A stretch of DNA of 64,000 bases from Talpa occidentalis (GCF_014898055.3 NW_023604295.1:136864676-136928675), one strand, 5' to 3'; shown: positions 11,840 to 23,740, counted from the stretch's first letter. The notes: generated from the letters alone by a model not told the origin. Numbers and translations: made by a program.

Positions 11840-13900
11840 GAAAAGTGAGTGGGGATGTTGCCACACCATGCACTCCACTGACGCTTTCTATATTCATGTC
11901 AGAACACAAAATACTGTTTCTGTCACAGTCTCAGTCACATCCTATGATGGAAAGTTCCACACCTGGCAAAACTTACTGGTGGTTTTTCTTTTAAACACTT
12001 TATAAATTATAAGTTTGAACTGAAGTCTGTTCTTCCTTTACTTAAATCCAGATAAATAGCTTTAACTATTATTTAGCAAATGGAAAATATTCCTGTGATA
12101 CATTGCTTTTTTTTTTTTCATCAGAAAACGCCAACCTTAATCCTTGGCAGTCCACCAAGATCATACATTTTCAAGTGCCAACAAGAGTAAAATGATTTTG
12201 GCAAATTTGAAGCAAACTGCTCTATTTTTTTCTCTTTTATTTGAAGTACAGGCACTTAAAATTCCTCTGGAGTACATCCAAATTACAAAAGAAAATTAAG
12301 CTAAAAATGGAATATTTGAAGGAATAAGCAAGAGAACGCAGATAGTCATCCACAGGTTTTCTGATTCTATTTTATGTAATTAACATTATTTCTAATGTGT
12401 GTTACCATTTATATCCCAATAGTGGCATAATTTGAAAAACATCAATCCAGGGGATACAGAATTGTGGACAAGATGTTTCCAATTAAGCAATAAATCACTG
12501 CTACCTTCATAGAAGTAGGGAATTGCAAGTTTTGATTATGTGACAGTATTTGACTCCAGCAAGCTTTTCAATGGTTGAAGTAAAATGGAGACTTATAAAG
12601 AAAAATTATTCAATTTAATAGCCAAAACTAACAGGACTATGCAGTCGAGGTGTTCAGACATTTATAGTGCAATGCTCATACAAGCAATGGATGTCAGTTC
12701 TGGGACCTGGTATTAAGAGCAGTGGAATGAAACAGAGTTGATGAATTCCACAGAAAGGGCAGTCCATTTTCAGATTCCTTTCCAAATGCAGCAAGAGAGA
12801 AGCAAAAGGCTGCAGAAGCAAATGAATATTCCAGCCCAGAACTTGACATTTAAAACATCGAAATTATAGTTAGACAAGATTAAAATTGCCATCCAGTCTA
12901 TGTTTCCTATTCATTCTTTCTTGAAAGGTGAAAATAACTGTTATTTTAAAAACTTCCCTCTTTTTCTTATTAAGTGTGTTAGCAGAGGTTGTTGGATTGA
13001 GTCATGAAGAAAAACTTTCTGAAGTTATGTGAAAGGGACAGAATTGGTATTAGAAAGTGCAAGCCTTTCAAATATCATTAAAACAGACATGATCACCCCA
13101 ATGCCCAAGAAACCTTCATCTGTGGAAACATGAAGTCCATGTCCAGCCTCAGGTCTCTCAGAGACTGCTAGAAGATGTTCTGACCTTAGTCTTGCATCAT
13201 CCTGATTGCTCTCCCAGCCACAATCACACCGGGGAACAGGACCAGCTCTGGGGAGAGCTTTCCACAGCGCAAGGAACTAAGTTAAGGAATTTTAAAGAGG
13301 AATTTTTATAAACCCCAAAGAGAAAAAGTGTTCCTTTCTCTTAGTGGTACAGACACTGTGTTGTTCCATGGCAGGGGACACAAGGGTGAATTCAATGAAT
13401 TCCCTCTTTGTGTAGCGCACATTTATACCAGTTTCTTTTTAGGAACTGGGATTTTTAAAAACAAAAACAATAAAAAACATTTGCTCCCTTGCACCCTGCA
13501 GTTAGAGTAGGTGATATACAGATAGGGTGTTTGCATTAAAGATAAAAACATATACTTTATCGTCTTCACGTAGTCAAGCCCCGTTGTACGGGACCAGGGT
13601 CAGCGTGGACGTGGGCTTTAATGAGGAATAACAGTAAGGACGCTGCCTCTTCTTAAACCTGTGATTAAAAGACTCCCAGTTAAGGAATGGACCCTCCTGT
13701 TCTCTTTTCATTTGAGCTCCATTATCCTGGGAGGCATCATCTATTTCAAAGGCATCATCTATTTCAAGAGCCTCCTCCGAGGCTCTGTTACTCTGTCTTT
13801 CTCTTATGCTTCAACACTTAAATGCATTTCTACTCTAAGCTCTAGAGTAGTAGTTTGGGGTAGAAGAAGTCACCTAAAATGATTTTTAAGAAAAAAAGTT
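11840..13900. other. unique region, SCRG1 intron 1 (if exon 1 is right)
   Basis: No repeat family that I can name and no gene. There is a T-run at 12111-12119, and an 18-bp unit GGCATCATCTATTTCAA(A/G) is tandemly duplicated at 13732-13767. The open frame at 13328-13510 shows no recognisable domain. Confidence 0.5.
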
Positions 13901-13906
13901 ACATAC

Positions 13907-14145
13907 CCTTTCTTCTTTCCTTTGGTCTTCTTGGCAGAAGAGTCTTCTTAAAGAGTGAGTTTGGGAGGAGAGAGGAGGCACTGCTAGGAGGTTCCTTACA
14001 AATGAGCCTTTGTCTGCTCTCGCGCCTGGGTTGACTGACTGGCTGCTTCAGCCAGAACTGGGGCGGAGGGAGTGGAAGAGAGACAGGGCTGCAAGAACTG
14101 CCTCCCTTGGATTCTTCCAAGCCAGGAGAGAACAAAGGAAGCAGC
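13907..14145 (-). other. SCRG1: candidate SCRG1 noncoding exon 1
   Basis: On the minus strand a repeat-free, GC-richer block ends in AAAGAAGAAAGG followed by GTATGT (13906-13901), a good splice donor. It lies 4.5 kb upstream of the start-codon exon. A TATA-like element lies about 30 nt upstream of the proposed start near 14145. No long open frame is expected and none is convincing. With exons 2 and 3 it gives a transcript of about 0.7 kb. The assignment rests on the donor, the position and the composition, not on a recalled human sequence. Confidence 0.42.
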
Positions 14146-14180
14146 TTCTTTACAGGAGGAAGTAACTAGTCTATACAAGA
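14125..14180 (-). promoter_or_regulatory. SCRG1: candidate SCRG1 core promoter with SOX-type site
   Basis: The minus strand reads CTTGTATAG at 14179-14171, a TATA-like element. AACAAAGG on the plus strand at 14131-14138 is a full SOX-family core motif. SCRG1 is known to be expressed in cartilage, where SOX9 is the master regulator, so the site is plausible, but a motif alone proves nothing. Confidence 0.35.
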
Positions 14181-14288
14181 ACCTGAGAGAGGCAGACTCC
14201 TGGAGAATACCGAAAAAAAACCAAAACCCCAGACCAAAAATCCACCTGAGGGGTTGAAAAGAACACAGGACGATTTTTACCTAAACAA

Positions 14289-14290
<2 letters not shown>

Positions 14291-14323
<33 letters not shown>
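14291..14323. repeat. (GT)n microsatellite
   Basis: About 16 uninterrupted GT units. It lies about 110-150 bp upstream of the proposed SCRG1 start and is a potential Z-DNA-forming, length-polymorphic tract. Confidence 0.97.
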
Positions 14324-14324
<1 letters not shown>

Positions 14325-14739
14325 AAGACAAACAGAGGTAGAGAGGTAGGGACCTAGGGACCGAGGGATGGGGCAGTGAGATGGAGGGAGGAAAGGAGAA
14401 GCAACCAATGTGATTTCAGAAGGTAACTGAGCATCTCTTTCTCTTCCCTAGTTTCTCTGAGGTTTTTCACCAAGTTTTCCTCACCATCTAGATCTCTTAT
14501 TATAACATTTTGGTAGAATAAATAGTCTAGCTCCTTGGTTCCTCATCCAGTGTCATTAGCAGTCAGCAGAAAGCAAAAAATAAAACGACTGAAAAAGAAA
14601 TCTATTCTGTAGCTCATCAATAAAGGCACCAAAGGAATTTCGCTGTGTTTTGAGCAAACTCTTCTCAGTGAACAGAACGGTAGTATCTGCCAACAAGCCT
14701 TCATTTCTGGTCTTAAGTTCAATTTACAGTAGTGTTTCA

Positions 14740-15330
14740 GAAGCTAGAAAAAATATGATAAAACAGGGGTTGTCTAGACAGTGGAGGGGAGGGCATTCTG
14801 GGCTGTGTCAACAAAGGCATGAAGATGAGAGGGGGTACTAATTTGGGGGATTACAGGTAGATTTGTATGCCTGGAATTAGGAATGATAAGGAGATAAGAT
14901 TAGAGGAGTAGAAAGAGACAAGTTAATGAAATACTTCACAGCCTATGCTGAAAATTTTAAAGTTTAGGTGAATGGAAACATAATGAAAAATACTAAAAAG
15001 GATGAACACCCGACTGTGGTATGAAAAAAGGATGGTGTGGGAGGAAAGGGTTAGACACTAGGAGGACAGAGACTCTAGCAGTAACCCAGAAGAGATGACA
15101 GAAAGCAAAACTGAAAGAATTTGGTGGCCAACTGGGTTTTTCTAGTTAGGGTAGAGTTAGCTGAGAAAAGGCAAGGCGATTTTATCAAGTATCAAAGGGT
15201 GGGTCCCTTGGATGAATGTTGTTGTTATTCATCTCAGAAAACACAAAAAGAAGAATAGTTCTGACTGGAGCAGGAGTGGGGAGATAGAAATGAGCTTGTT
15301 TGTGAGTGCTGAACTTGAGACCTGGTGACA
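14740..15330 (+). mobile_element. ancient LINE-like repeat, same family as 11110-11660
   Basis: Purine-rich blocks (GGGGAGGGCATTCTGGG, CAACAAAGGCATGAAGATGAG, AGACTCTAGCAGTAACCCAG) follow the same ancient family further upstream. Diverged and interrupted. Confidence 0.4.
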
Positions 15331-15479
15331 ATTGGTCATGGGACTTGCTTAAATGGATCTGAAGCTCCTAAAAAAGTGTGGCTAAAGAATTCGAGTCAAT
15401 GGACAAATCAACTTTAAAAACTAATTAACTAATAGAGTTATTCAGCTAAGGGATAGTTAATGCTGTGGCTCTTCTGCCT

Positions 15480-15680
15480 AAAAGTTACTGAGCTTTCACT
15501 GTGTGCCAGGCACACGCTCCTCCCGGCCACCCCTTGAAGTTGTTACTGCTATCGGTCCCATTTATGAAGGAGGGAGTATCAGAGTCCTCACACAGAGCCA
15601 GAAGGCACACAGGCCCCAACTTTGGGTTTCCAACATCTGTGCCTCTCAGAAGGGATTGCACAGTGAAAAGGAGATAGAAC
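15480..15680 (-). mobile_element. MIR fragment
   Basis: TTACTGAGCTTTCACTGTGTGCCAGGC, then CCCATTTATGAAGGAGGGAG and CACACAGAGCC, is the antisense MIR layout. Confidence 0.6.
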
Positions 15681-15991
15681 TAAGATCAGGGCATTAGGGA
15701 CTGTTGGCATTAAAGACAGAACGAGAAATAGTGGAAAAATTAGGAAAGTGTTGTCACAGAAGCCAAAAGTTGAACATGTCAAGAAGAGAGGAGGTGAACA
15801 GGTGAACGGAAGCCTCATAGTGACAGCAGTTTGGGGGAAGCCATACATGCACACCTGGGGTGGAGAGGTATGTCGAACAAAGTGAGGGCCAGCAAACCAG
15901 AAGCAGTTAGCAGGCCTGAGAGAGCAGGAATTTCTTGTCTCTACTTTGTTGAAGCTGGAACCACTGGCATGGAATTCAAGGAAAGAGATGA

Positions 15992-16262
15992 GGGCCACCC
16001 TGGCTGGTGGCGAAGGGGTTAAAGACAGCACTATCACGTATTGCCAGCCACTGCAGTTCAATCCCCAGCCGGCCAGGGAGCTGCCCACATGACCCACAGA
16101 CCTCTCCTGCCTCACCTGCTGCTCCCCTCAGCAGTGTATTTCAGTCAATCTGCCTGTTCTGCTCCCCACTCTCTCTGGTGAATCCTCTCACCCCCCACAT
16201 CTCTGGCTTACACCCAGGTTCTTGCATGTATAAATAAATCTAAAAAAAGAAAAAGAAAAAGA
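15992..16262 (+). mobile_element. tRNA-derived SINE, type B, full length
   Basis: It has a GGGCCACCCTGGCTGGTGGC head, a B-box-like AGTTCAATCCCC, core CCCCTCAGCAGTGTATTTC and an AAATAAATCTAAAAAAAG tail. The duplication AAAGAGATGAG/AAAGAGGTGAG flanks it. Confidence 0.9.
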
Positions 16263-16736
16263 AAAGAGGTGAGTGCTGTGTGCAGCTGACTGCACATTTC
16301 CTTTGTATATTTATAAATAACTTTCCTGTGATAGACAGTAAATGAAGATTATGCTACCCAGGGGCTAATTTATTGGATGACCTAGACATGTAGAAATATG
16401 TGAGTATGAAGAAGCAACTTTTTACCTTTTGCTCCATCTGTAGAGCTACCCATCTTGTTCACCCCATGCTAATCTGGACCACAACTCGGTCCTCACACAA
16501 ACTGACTTGTCTCTCTTTTCCTTTTTTTCTTCTTATGTCTAACTCTATTTCTTTGATAGCGTTACTCATTTCATTGTACAGTTATCCACCCCATACCTGT
16601 TAGATCACTTCATTTTTATACAACCTCAGTACCTTTTTTCACCACCAAAAGAAATCACCAATTTACATTCCTACCAATGGTGTATGAGAGTGCCTTTTTC
16701 TCCAGACCCTCACCAGTACTTGTTTCCCATCTTTTT

Positions 16737-17013
16737 CTTAAAAAAAGATTTATTTATTTTTATTTATGCATTCAAGAACTGGGGTACAGGCCAGAGGTGC
16801 AGGGAGTGAGAGGATTCACCAGAGACAGAGTGGGGAACAGAACAGGCTGATCTACTGAAAAACACTGCTGAGGGGAGCAGTGGGTGAGACAGGAGAGGTC
16901 TGCTGTGCCATGTGGGTAGCTCCCTGGCTGGCCTGGTATAGAATTCGTGCTGCAGAGGCTGCAGATAGCTTCACAGGGCTGTGCTTAACCCCTTGCACCA
17001 CCAAGGAGGCCCA
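16737..17013 (-). mobile_element. tRNA-derived SINE, type B, in L1
   Basis: Full length, with a perfect 15-bp duplication GTTTCCCATCTTTTT at 16722-16736 and 17014-17028. Confidence 0.93.
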
Positions 17014-17180
17014 GTTTCCCATCTTTTTGATATATGCCATTCTTACATGTGTGAGGTAACAGCTCATGGTGTGTTTGATTTGCATTTCCCTAATCATAAG
17101 TGATGCTGAGCATTTTTTTCATATGCCTCTCAGTCATTTGTGTGTCTTTGGATAAGTGTCTAGATCTTCTGTCCATTTTT

Positions 17181-17444
17181 TTTAAAGATTTATTTATTTA
17201 TGCATGCAAGAGCTGGGGTACAGGCCAGAGATGCGGGGGGTGAGAGGATTCACCAGAGACAGAGTGGGGAGCAGAACAGGCAGACTGACTGAAATACACT
17301 ACTGAGGGGAGCAGCAGGGACACAGGAGAGGTCTGCTGCACCATGTGGGTAGCTCCCTGGCTGGCCGGGGATCGAACTCGTGCTACAGAGGCTGCGGATT
17401 GCTTCATAGTGTGGTGCTTAACCCCTTGCACCACCAGTGAGGCT
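17181..17444 (-). mobile_element. tRNA-derived SINE, type B, in L1
   Basis: Full length, with GCATGCAAGAGCTGGGGTAC and head CACCACCAGTGAGGC. The flanks CTGTCCATTTTT and CTGCCAATTTTTT are the duplication. Confidence 0.9.
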
Positions 17445-18395
17445 CCTGCCAATTTTTTGACTGGTTATTTGGTTTGTGTTGTTGAGTTGCCTAAGATCTT
17501 TATATATTGGCTATTAACCCTTTGTCGAACGTATGCTGTGCAAAAATCTCCCTATTGGTAGGTTGCCTTTTTGTTTTTGTGGTGATTTCTTGCTCTGCAC
17601 AAAAACCTTTGAGTTTGATATAACCCACTTTTTATTTTTGCTTTTGTTTGTCTTGTGGTTGGAATTGAGTCCCCAAAGCCCTCTTCTGTAGTCAATGTGT
17701 AGGATTCTATTGCCCAAGTTTTCTTCTGGGTATTTCATGGCTTCAGGCCTTGTGTCCAATTCTATAATCCATTTTGAATTAGTTTTATGTATGGTGTTAG
17801 CTAGTGATGAGTTTCTTTTTTTTTTTTTGCATATGGTTGTCCGGTTTTCCCAACACCACTTGTTGAAGAAGCTTTCCTTACAAACATGGAAGTGTGAAGC
17901 TGTACTCCTGAAAAGTTATAGTAATATAAACCATTGGTAAATCAAAGAAAAGAAAGAAATCTGAAAAGAATTTCTCGTTTGCTTTTACAAGAAAAGGCAA
18001 AAGGTGAAAGTTGCATTCAGCATTGATTTCACAGGGGTCATTACAACGGCAGCGGGTCCGGGCAGGACGAGTCTCCCTGCCCACCTCCTCCCCTGGAAGC
18101 TGCTTCCTATGGACTGTGTATTTATCATATTGTTCCCACTTTTGCTAAGCATAGTATCATTTCAGGTCTTAGGTGTTTTGGGGGAATGATTTGGTTGGTT
18201 ATTTTGGGGAGTGTCTAGGAATGCACCAAAATGTTCCCATATAAATTAATGTTAATTGCTTCTTCCCTTTACACCATTTCAGCTTACAAAAGGTTTCATA
18301 ACAAAGGAAGGACAGAACTAAACCGAGATAATGTCTAGAAATGACAGCAGAATCGAGGCCACTGGAGGGGGAGAGGATGGGATCAAAGTGGGGAG

Positions 18396-18660
18396 GAGCC
18401 CCGGTGGCTCAGTGGTTGAGCGCTGGGCTGCGAGGCTACCCACAGCCTCTACAGTGCCGGTTCGATCCCCGACCGCCGGGCGAGGGTCCCACATGGCGCG
18501 CAGACCTCTCCTGCCGCCCGCTGCTCCCCTCAGCAGTGTATTTCATCAGGCTGCCTGTTCTGTTCCCTACTCTGGCTCTGGTGATTTCTCTCACCCTCCT
18601 GTGCTTCTGACTGTACCCAGTGCTTGTATAAATAAATAAATCTCTCTTAAAAAAAAAAAA
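18396..18660 (+). mobile_element. tRNA-derived SINE, type A, full length
   Basis: Head GAGCCCCGGTGGCTCAGTGG, B box GGTTCGATCCC at 18459-18469, many CpGs. The duplication AAGTGGGGAGGAG lies at 18386-18398 and about 18659-18672. Confidence 0.93.
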
Positions 18661-18672
18661 AGTGGGGAGGAG

Positions 18673-20734
18673 GCCCGATGGCACATGACGAAGGGATATG
18701 TGGGTGGATGGGATGTCGTGATGGACATCCTAGGAGTTGTGGCCCTGTTCCTCTGAATCATACACAGTCGTATAAACCAATGTGACCACAAATAAATACA
18801 AGAATAAATAAATGCATACACACAGACATACATCCATACAGACACACATAGCAAGCAAACAAGCAAAAGTTTTCATAGGAATGCTCTGCTTTTTGACAGT
18901 TGTGGAAACCTGTATTTAATTCACAGCTGTTCAAAATAGCTGATTCGTCTGTCCGTTCGGCAAAATTCAAGTCCCTACGACATTCGGTCATTGTGCTTCT
19001 CACCTGTCTGCATCAGGAGGTGCATGGAGCTCTTTGGCCATTGTCCTGGGCCTCCTGGGCCTCAAGATCATGTTCCTCCTCACTCAGGGAAGATTTCTGC
19101 TAGAAGTTCCTCTGGATCTTGACTTCCCAAGCCCTTGTGTGTCACACACTTCCTTGCTACTAACTGAATTTCCCATCACTTCTAAGGAGAATGATGAAAT
19201 GTCTGCTGCTTTCCCAACGGATGTGCTAGAGTTGCCTATTTAAGCAGCAGTTGAATTGCAAACCAAGGATAACTGGAGAAGCTGCCCTATTGACGTTTAA
19301 TTTGGGACTCAAATTTGAAACTATTGTTTGTTTTTTTTGTATATGGAGACTTAGGGCATTCTATTTTGTTTTCTTTCCTGATGGCCTGTTACTCAGACCT
19401 CTTGCTGGACCCTGGCTTATGTTGCTCTGACGACCATCTGTCTCTTTATGACAGTCTCTGGAGCCTCCCAAAGTAAACTTCTCATGTCAGGTAAGTCAGG
19501 CCATTCCAACATACTGTCCAGAGTCCTAGTAAATATGTCCTGCTATATTTTTCTGTGATTACTGCACACGTATGTGAGTTTTATTTACATTGGTACATGT
19601 TATCACTCCTCTGTCCGATCAGGTGTGTTTCAAGTAAAAAAAAAAAAATCCCTACAAATTAGTGACAGAGTCAATTCATGCTTTCAGCAATATCTGATAT
19701 AGAATTTAAGCAATTATGTTAAAAGTATGAATATTAAAATTGAAGAGTGGTCTGACTAGTATTTCCTAACAGATAAAGAATAACAACTACAACAAAAGCT
19801 TTCTAATCAGATGAGGCCTTAGGAGATATCTGAGAGAAATAATTTTAGACATCAGACATTTAAGCTTATGAAAAAAAACGGGAACACACATACGTTCTTC
19901 CTCTGATTTCCACCTGGGAGCTCATGAAACGCCCCGATTTAGAATCTGCTGCTCCTCTGTTCCTAATTGACTCCTCTTTCTCATTACCCTCAGGCGAAAG
20001 TCCTTGAATCACTGAGGGCAGCAGTGTGGGGAGAAACAGCAGCTGCTTCCACCTTCACAGGAGAGAGGTAGGACTTGTCTCATATGAGTATATCCTTGAG
20101 AAAAAGAGTTTCAAAAAAAACTGCCATCATTGAGAACTAATTCACAGTATGTTTGTCGAAATAATATTGTGGTGCAGACAAAATTGCCTTTAAAATTGTT
20201 CATCAGTAAAAAAGAAACAATTATTTTTGAACTCAGTACAAAAGTATTCTTTTGGATTAAAACTATTTAAAGTTCCCCTGAAGATTTCCTCTGAGCTTGG
20301 AACATTTGTGCTTAGCATGGTTTTTGGAACTGGGTTACTCTATGCCCCAAACTTAGCTTTCTGCCCCTGAAGTGAAAATGATGAAAACAAACTCCACAGA
20401 GGTGTCAGCAGTGAGGTGCTTGAGGAGAAGGCGGCGTTACGAGGAGCTGCTGTGTGGGATGTGGAGCTGCCAGCCGGCTGCTGCTCTAAGAAGGAGCAGT
20501 TTCCAGAGGCCTTGGTCCTGGGGTGCAGAGTCAAAGGTAGGCTGTGCTTGGGAACTGTCAGGAACCCCCACAGGCGGCTGCGGTTCTGAAGGGGAGCCAG
20601 CAAGGATGGTCTTGTGGCTCAGGAATTTTTAGTCAGAACAGCAAACACAAGACCTCTTTCACCTGGACATAGAGACCGAGGCTCCCCCGGGTGCGCTGGG
20701 TTTTCTCACAGCGTTAATACCCAGAGGCTGTGAG

Positions 20735-20779
<45 letters not shown>

Positions 20780-21214
20780 ATATGATCTTTAAATATGAGG
20801 GAAATAAAGGCAGGAAAAATAAACACTAGGAAAGAAGTGTGTCAAGGAAAACCATGCTGTTTTAAGAGCCTGTGGAATATTTAGAATGAATAATAATGTT
20901 AACATGAAAATAAACAGTCAGGAGAAGAGGCCAAGAAAGACAGGAACTTGAAAATCAGACCTTTAGTTTCCTGGCGTGCTAAAAGGACGCTGGACTGACA
21001 GTATATAAAATCAGATAGCCCAGAACCCGGCAATAATTTTGCGGTTTGTTGGAAATGACTCACTTATCAAATCTAGAAAGATCGAAAGATGGATTATGTG
21101 CCAACATGTGTTCTTTTGTAGATCCTGAGTTACTGCCCAAAGCTTCCCAAAGCTGTTCCACAGATACAAGCATCTGGGTGACTGGTAATGATAGCAAAAG
21201 TAGAAATGATACTA
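18673..21214. other. mostly unique region
   Basis: No gene recognised. Open frames at 18900-19103, 19034-19243 and 20340-20603 show no known domain. It holds a (GT)n tract at 20736-20778. The block 20340-20640 is GC-richer, with a few CpGs and E-box-like CAGCTG-type words, and could be regulatory. Confidence 0.4.
20736..20778. repeat. (TG)n microsatellite
   Basis: 43 bp of uninterrupted TG. Confidence 0.97.
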
Positions 21215-21425
21215 CTAATAATAATGTCATTGCCAAGTGTGCTAAACACTTCAGAAATGTTGGCTTATTTAATCCAAGCAACACTCTTTTATGAGGTAAT
21301 TTTTCAGAAGGGGAACTGAAGTTCAAACAGTTTAGGCAACTTGGCCAAGATCACACACAGCTGGTGAACAGTGGTACTGGAATTGGAAGCCAGGACAAAA
21401 CCATGCTCTCAGTCTGTCGCCTTAA
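21215..21425 (-). mobile_element. MIR, nearly full length
   Basis: CAAGTGTGCTAAACACTTCAG, TTATGAGGTAATTTTTCAGAAG, CTTGGCCAAGATCACACA and GTACTGGAATTGGAAGCCAGG are in the order of antisense MIR. Confidence 0.8.
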
Positions 21426-21536
21426 TAAACAGTGAAAGGAATAGGATGAGAGGCTGGAGACACTAAAGTGACAAAGGGCATCAAGGTTATAGACCATAAT
21501 TTGAATGTAAATGAGCCACACACACTCTCTGTAACT

Positions 21537-21806
21537 TTTTTTTTTTTTAAAGATTTATTTATTTATACAAGCACTGGGTACAGTCAGAAGCGCGGGAGGG
21601 TGAGAGAATTCACCAGAGGCAGAGCGGAGAGCAGAGCAGAGCAGGCAGAAGGACCGAAGGACACTGCTGAGGGGAGCAGCGGGCGGCAGGAGAGGTCTGC
21701 GCGCCATGTGGGACCCACCTCTGGTGGCCGGGGATTGAACCGGCGCTGCAGAGGCTGCGGGCAGCTTTGCAACCCAGCGCTCAACCGCTGCGCCACCGGG
21801 AAGGCC
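21537..21806 (-). mobile_element. tRNA-derived SINE, type A, full length
   Basis: T-run, CACTGGGTACAGTCAGAAGC, head GCGCCACCGGGAAGGCC. CACTCTCTGTAACT is duplicated at 21523 and 21807. CpG-rich. Confidence 0.94.
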
Positions 21807-21959
21807 CACTCTCTGTAACTCTTAAGGAGCCTCCTTGTCTAGTCTTAGTTAACACTTGACTTGAAACCGTCCTCCTTGGACACCTAGAAACTTCAATGAG
21901 CTGAATGGAGTTTCCTACAAAGTCAGGTATGGAAAATGGCCAATATGTCAGAGTTTTGA

Positions 21960-22180
21960 AGTGATTATAATTCTAGAAATAAAATTATAGTGCCACCCGG
22001 TAAATATTTGTTGAGTGAAGGAGTGAGTTAATGAATGAATGGAATACTTGGGCAGAGGGTAGGTTTTTGGGAAATGCTCGCTGTTCACTAATTATTGAGT
22101 GCCCACTGTGTACCATTGTGGGCGCTCCAGGTCCCTGAGGGTGCAGCTCAGCAGCTTGCCACCCCTGCCTTCTCAAGCTC
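21960..22180. mobile_element. L2-like fragments
   Basis: TAAATATTTGTTGAGTGAAGG ... TGAATGAATGG (plus sense) is an L2 3' tail. ATTATTGAGTGCCCACTGTG next to it reads like an antisense L2 end. Confidence 0.5.
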
Positions 22181-22274
22181 AGACTACTTGCCAGGCTGGA
22201 CTGCTAACTCTTACTATAAAATCCTGTTTCCTCCTTTGTAAAATAAGGCATTTAATTGAGGATGTTTATTTCCC

Positions 22275-22625
22275 ACTTTCTATGAGTATGTGATTCTCGA
22301 TATATTTTTTAAATCAAATATTTTAGAACAGTTTTTGATTTACAGGGGGAAAAGAGCTAACTTAGTACAGACTTCCTCTATATCCTACATCCAGTTACCT
22401 CTATTATTTATCGTCTTCCATTAATGCCATCATTTGTTGAAACTGATGAATCAATGTTGATGCATTATTATTAACCAAGAGCCATACTTACTTGTATTTT
22501 CTTAGATTTTACCTAATCTCCTTTCCTGGCCTAGCATCTCCTCGAGGGCACCACAACACATCAAGTTGTCATATCGCTTTTGGCTTCTCTTATCTGGGAG
22601 AGTTTCTTAGACTTTCCTTGTTTTC
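22275..22625 (-). mobile_element. L1M 3' UTR fragment
   Basis: TTTAGAACAGTTTTTGATTTAC, TGATGCATTATTATTAACCAAG and GGAGAGTTTCTTAGACTTTCC are the antisense L1M 3' UTR in order. It ends where the NDUFA4 pseudogene starts. Confidence 0.7.
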
Positions 22626-22930
22626 AGAAATTGAGCAGATGGTTTCTAGAAGACCTTCATTTTAAGCAACTTTATTGGGAAACATTTCACTTTGAAGTCT
22701 GGACCGTTTTTCTTCAGTTGGCTGTCATCTGCATTCACTGAGGCAAACTTGTATTGATCTTTGGAACTTAGTTTGTTCCACGGTTCTGGGTTATTCTCTC
22801 TGTCCCAACTCACATCTGAATGGAACAATGTCAGGCTCATGACTTACGGCTCAGTTCCTACTCCTCTGGCCCCAATGAATACAAGGAGTATGAGGATCTG
22901 GTGGCATGTGGCTGCTGTAGAGGCCTTGGG
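22626..22930 (-). pseudogene. NDUFA4: NDUFA4 processed pseudogene
   Basis: The minus strand encodes degenerate NDUFA4, the small subunit long assigned to mitochondrial complex I and now to cytochrome c oxidase. The clear match is the C-terminal half: [20 protein letters not shown] and LKK..PDF. Upstream, diverged sequence to about 22925 corresponds to the N-terminal half. No introns are seen, as in a retrocopy. Lesions: the start region is unrecognisable, a 3-bp insertion lies before NNPEPW, and the stop codon has become a Lys codon (22693-22691), so the frame reads on into the former 3' UTR. Homology to the 3' UTR continues to about 22626, where it abuts L1 sequence without a poly(A), so the 3' end is lost. 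Confidence 0.85.
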
Positions 22931-23149
22931 CAGGAAAGGAGAGGACAAAGCTGTGAGGCCCAAGACTAAGTAGTCTTTCTCTCTCTCTTTCTCTTTTAAC
23001 CCATATCCTGTGATAAGTAATTTTATCAACTAACGTGGTCAGCTACAGTATCTTTGGCCTTCCCTTTTATAGACACCATTTCCGAAGTTATTAAGGTCAG
23101 CACCTTTTCCTCCCCTCACCCTTAGATTGCTTTGTCACATTCCACTTTC

Positions 23150-23740
23150 CAGCCTGGGATACACCCCCACCTTCTACATGTATTTTTTTTTTAATTTGCA
23201 GGCATTAAGGTTCAGTCTTCGTGCTGAACACGCAGTGTCAGCCTTCAACAAACTCACAACGCCATGTCTCCCCCACAGTATTATAACACAGAACAACCTC
23301 AGTGTCCTAAAATATCTCCCAAGCCTCACCTCTTCAGCTCTCTCCTTGCCTGGAACTCCTGGAACCCACTGATCTTTTTCTCATCTCCATAGTTTTACCT
23401 TTTCTAAACTAGCATATAACTGGATACATACAGATTGTAGTTTCTACAGATTGCTTCTTTCCCTTAGCAATCCATGTCATCCATGTTTTTTATGGCTCCG
23501 TAGTTTATTCTTTTTAATCACTGAACAGTATTTCATACAGATAGTCCACAGTTTGTTTATGCTTTCTCTAGTTGAAAGACATCTTGGTTGGTCACAATTT
23601 TGCCATTATGAAGGGAGATGCTATAAACACTTGTGTGCAGGTTTGAAGCTTCCAAATAAGTTGATCAGTACCTTTTTAATGTTTGTTTTCAGGTGGATCA
23701 GTTATAATTGTTGATTTGTAATCATCTAGCTTTTATATGC
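23150..23740 (-). mobile_element. L1M ORF2 3' end fragment
   Basis: ATCCATGTCATCCATGTTTTTTATGG, CCACAGTTTGTTTATGC and TGCTATAAACACTTGTGTGCAGG are antisense L1M ORF2 terminal blocks. The element may be continuous with 22275-22625 apart from the NDUFA4 insertion and other sequence. Confidence 0.65.

Larger units (their letters stand above)
16640..17885 (-). mobile_element. L1 ORF2 3' region with two nested SINEs
   Basis: Antisense L1 ORF2 C-terminal and adjacent sequence (TTTACATTCCTACCAATGG at 16660, ATTTGCATTTCCCTAATC at 17079, AACACCACTTGTTGAAGAAG at 17852). It is split by SINEs at 16737-17013 and 17181-17444 and is continuous if they are removed. Non-coding fossil. Confidence 0.8.

Noticed and set aside
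18396..18470. tRNA gene calls on SINE heads (A and B boxes)
   Set aside because: The cloverleaf is not complete and each is followed by the SINE body; these are pol III promoters of SINEs, not tRNA genes.
19034..19243. Hydrophobic start MAIVLGLLGLKIMFLL suggesting a membrane protein
   Set aside because: The similarity to claudin-like segments was superficial and the rest does not fit.
14291..20778. CRISPR-like or other spaced repeats
   Set aside because: The repeats are simple (GT)n tracts and dispersed SINEs; no regular repeat-spacer array exists.
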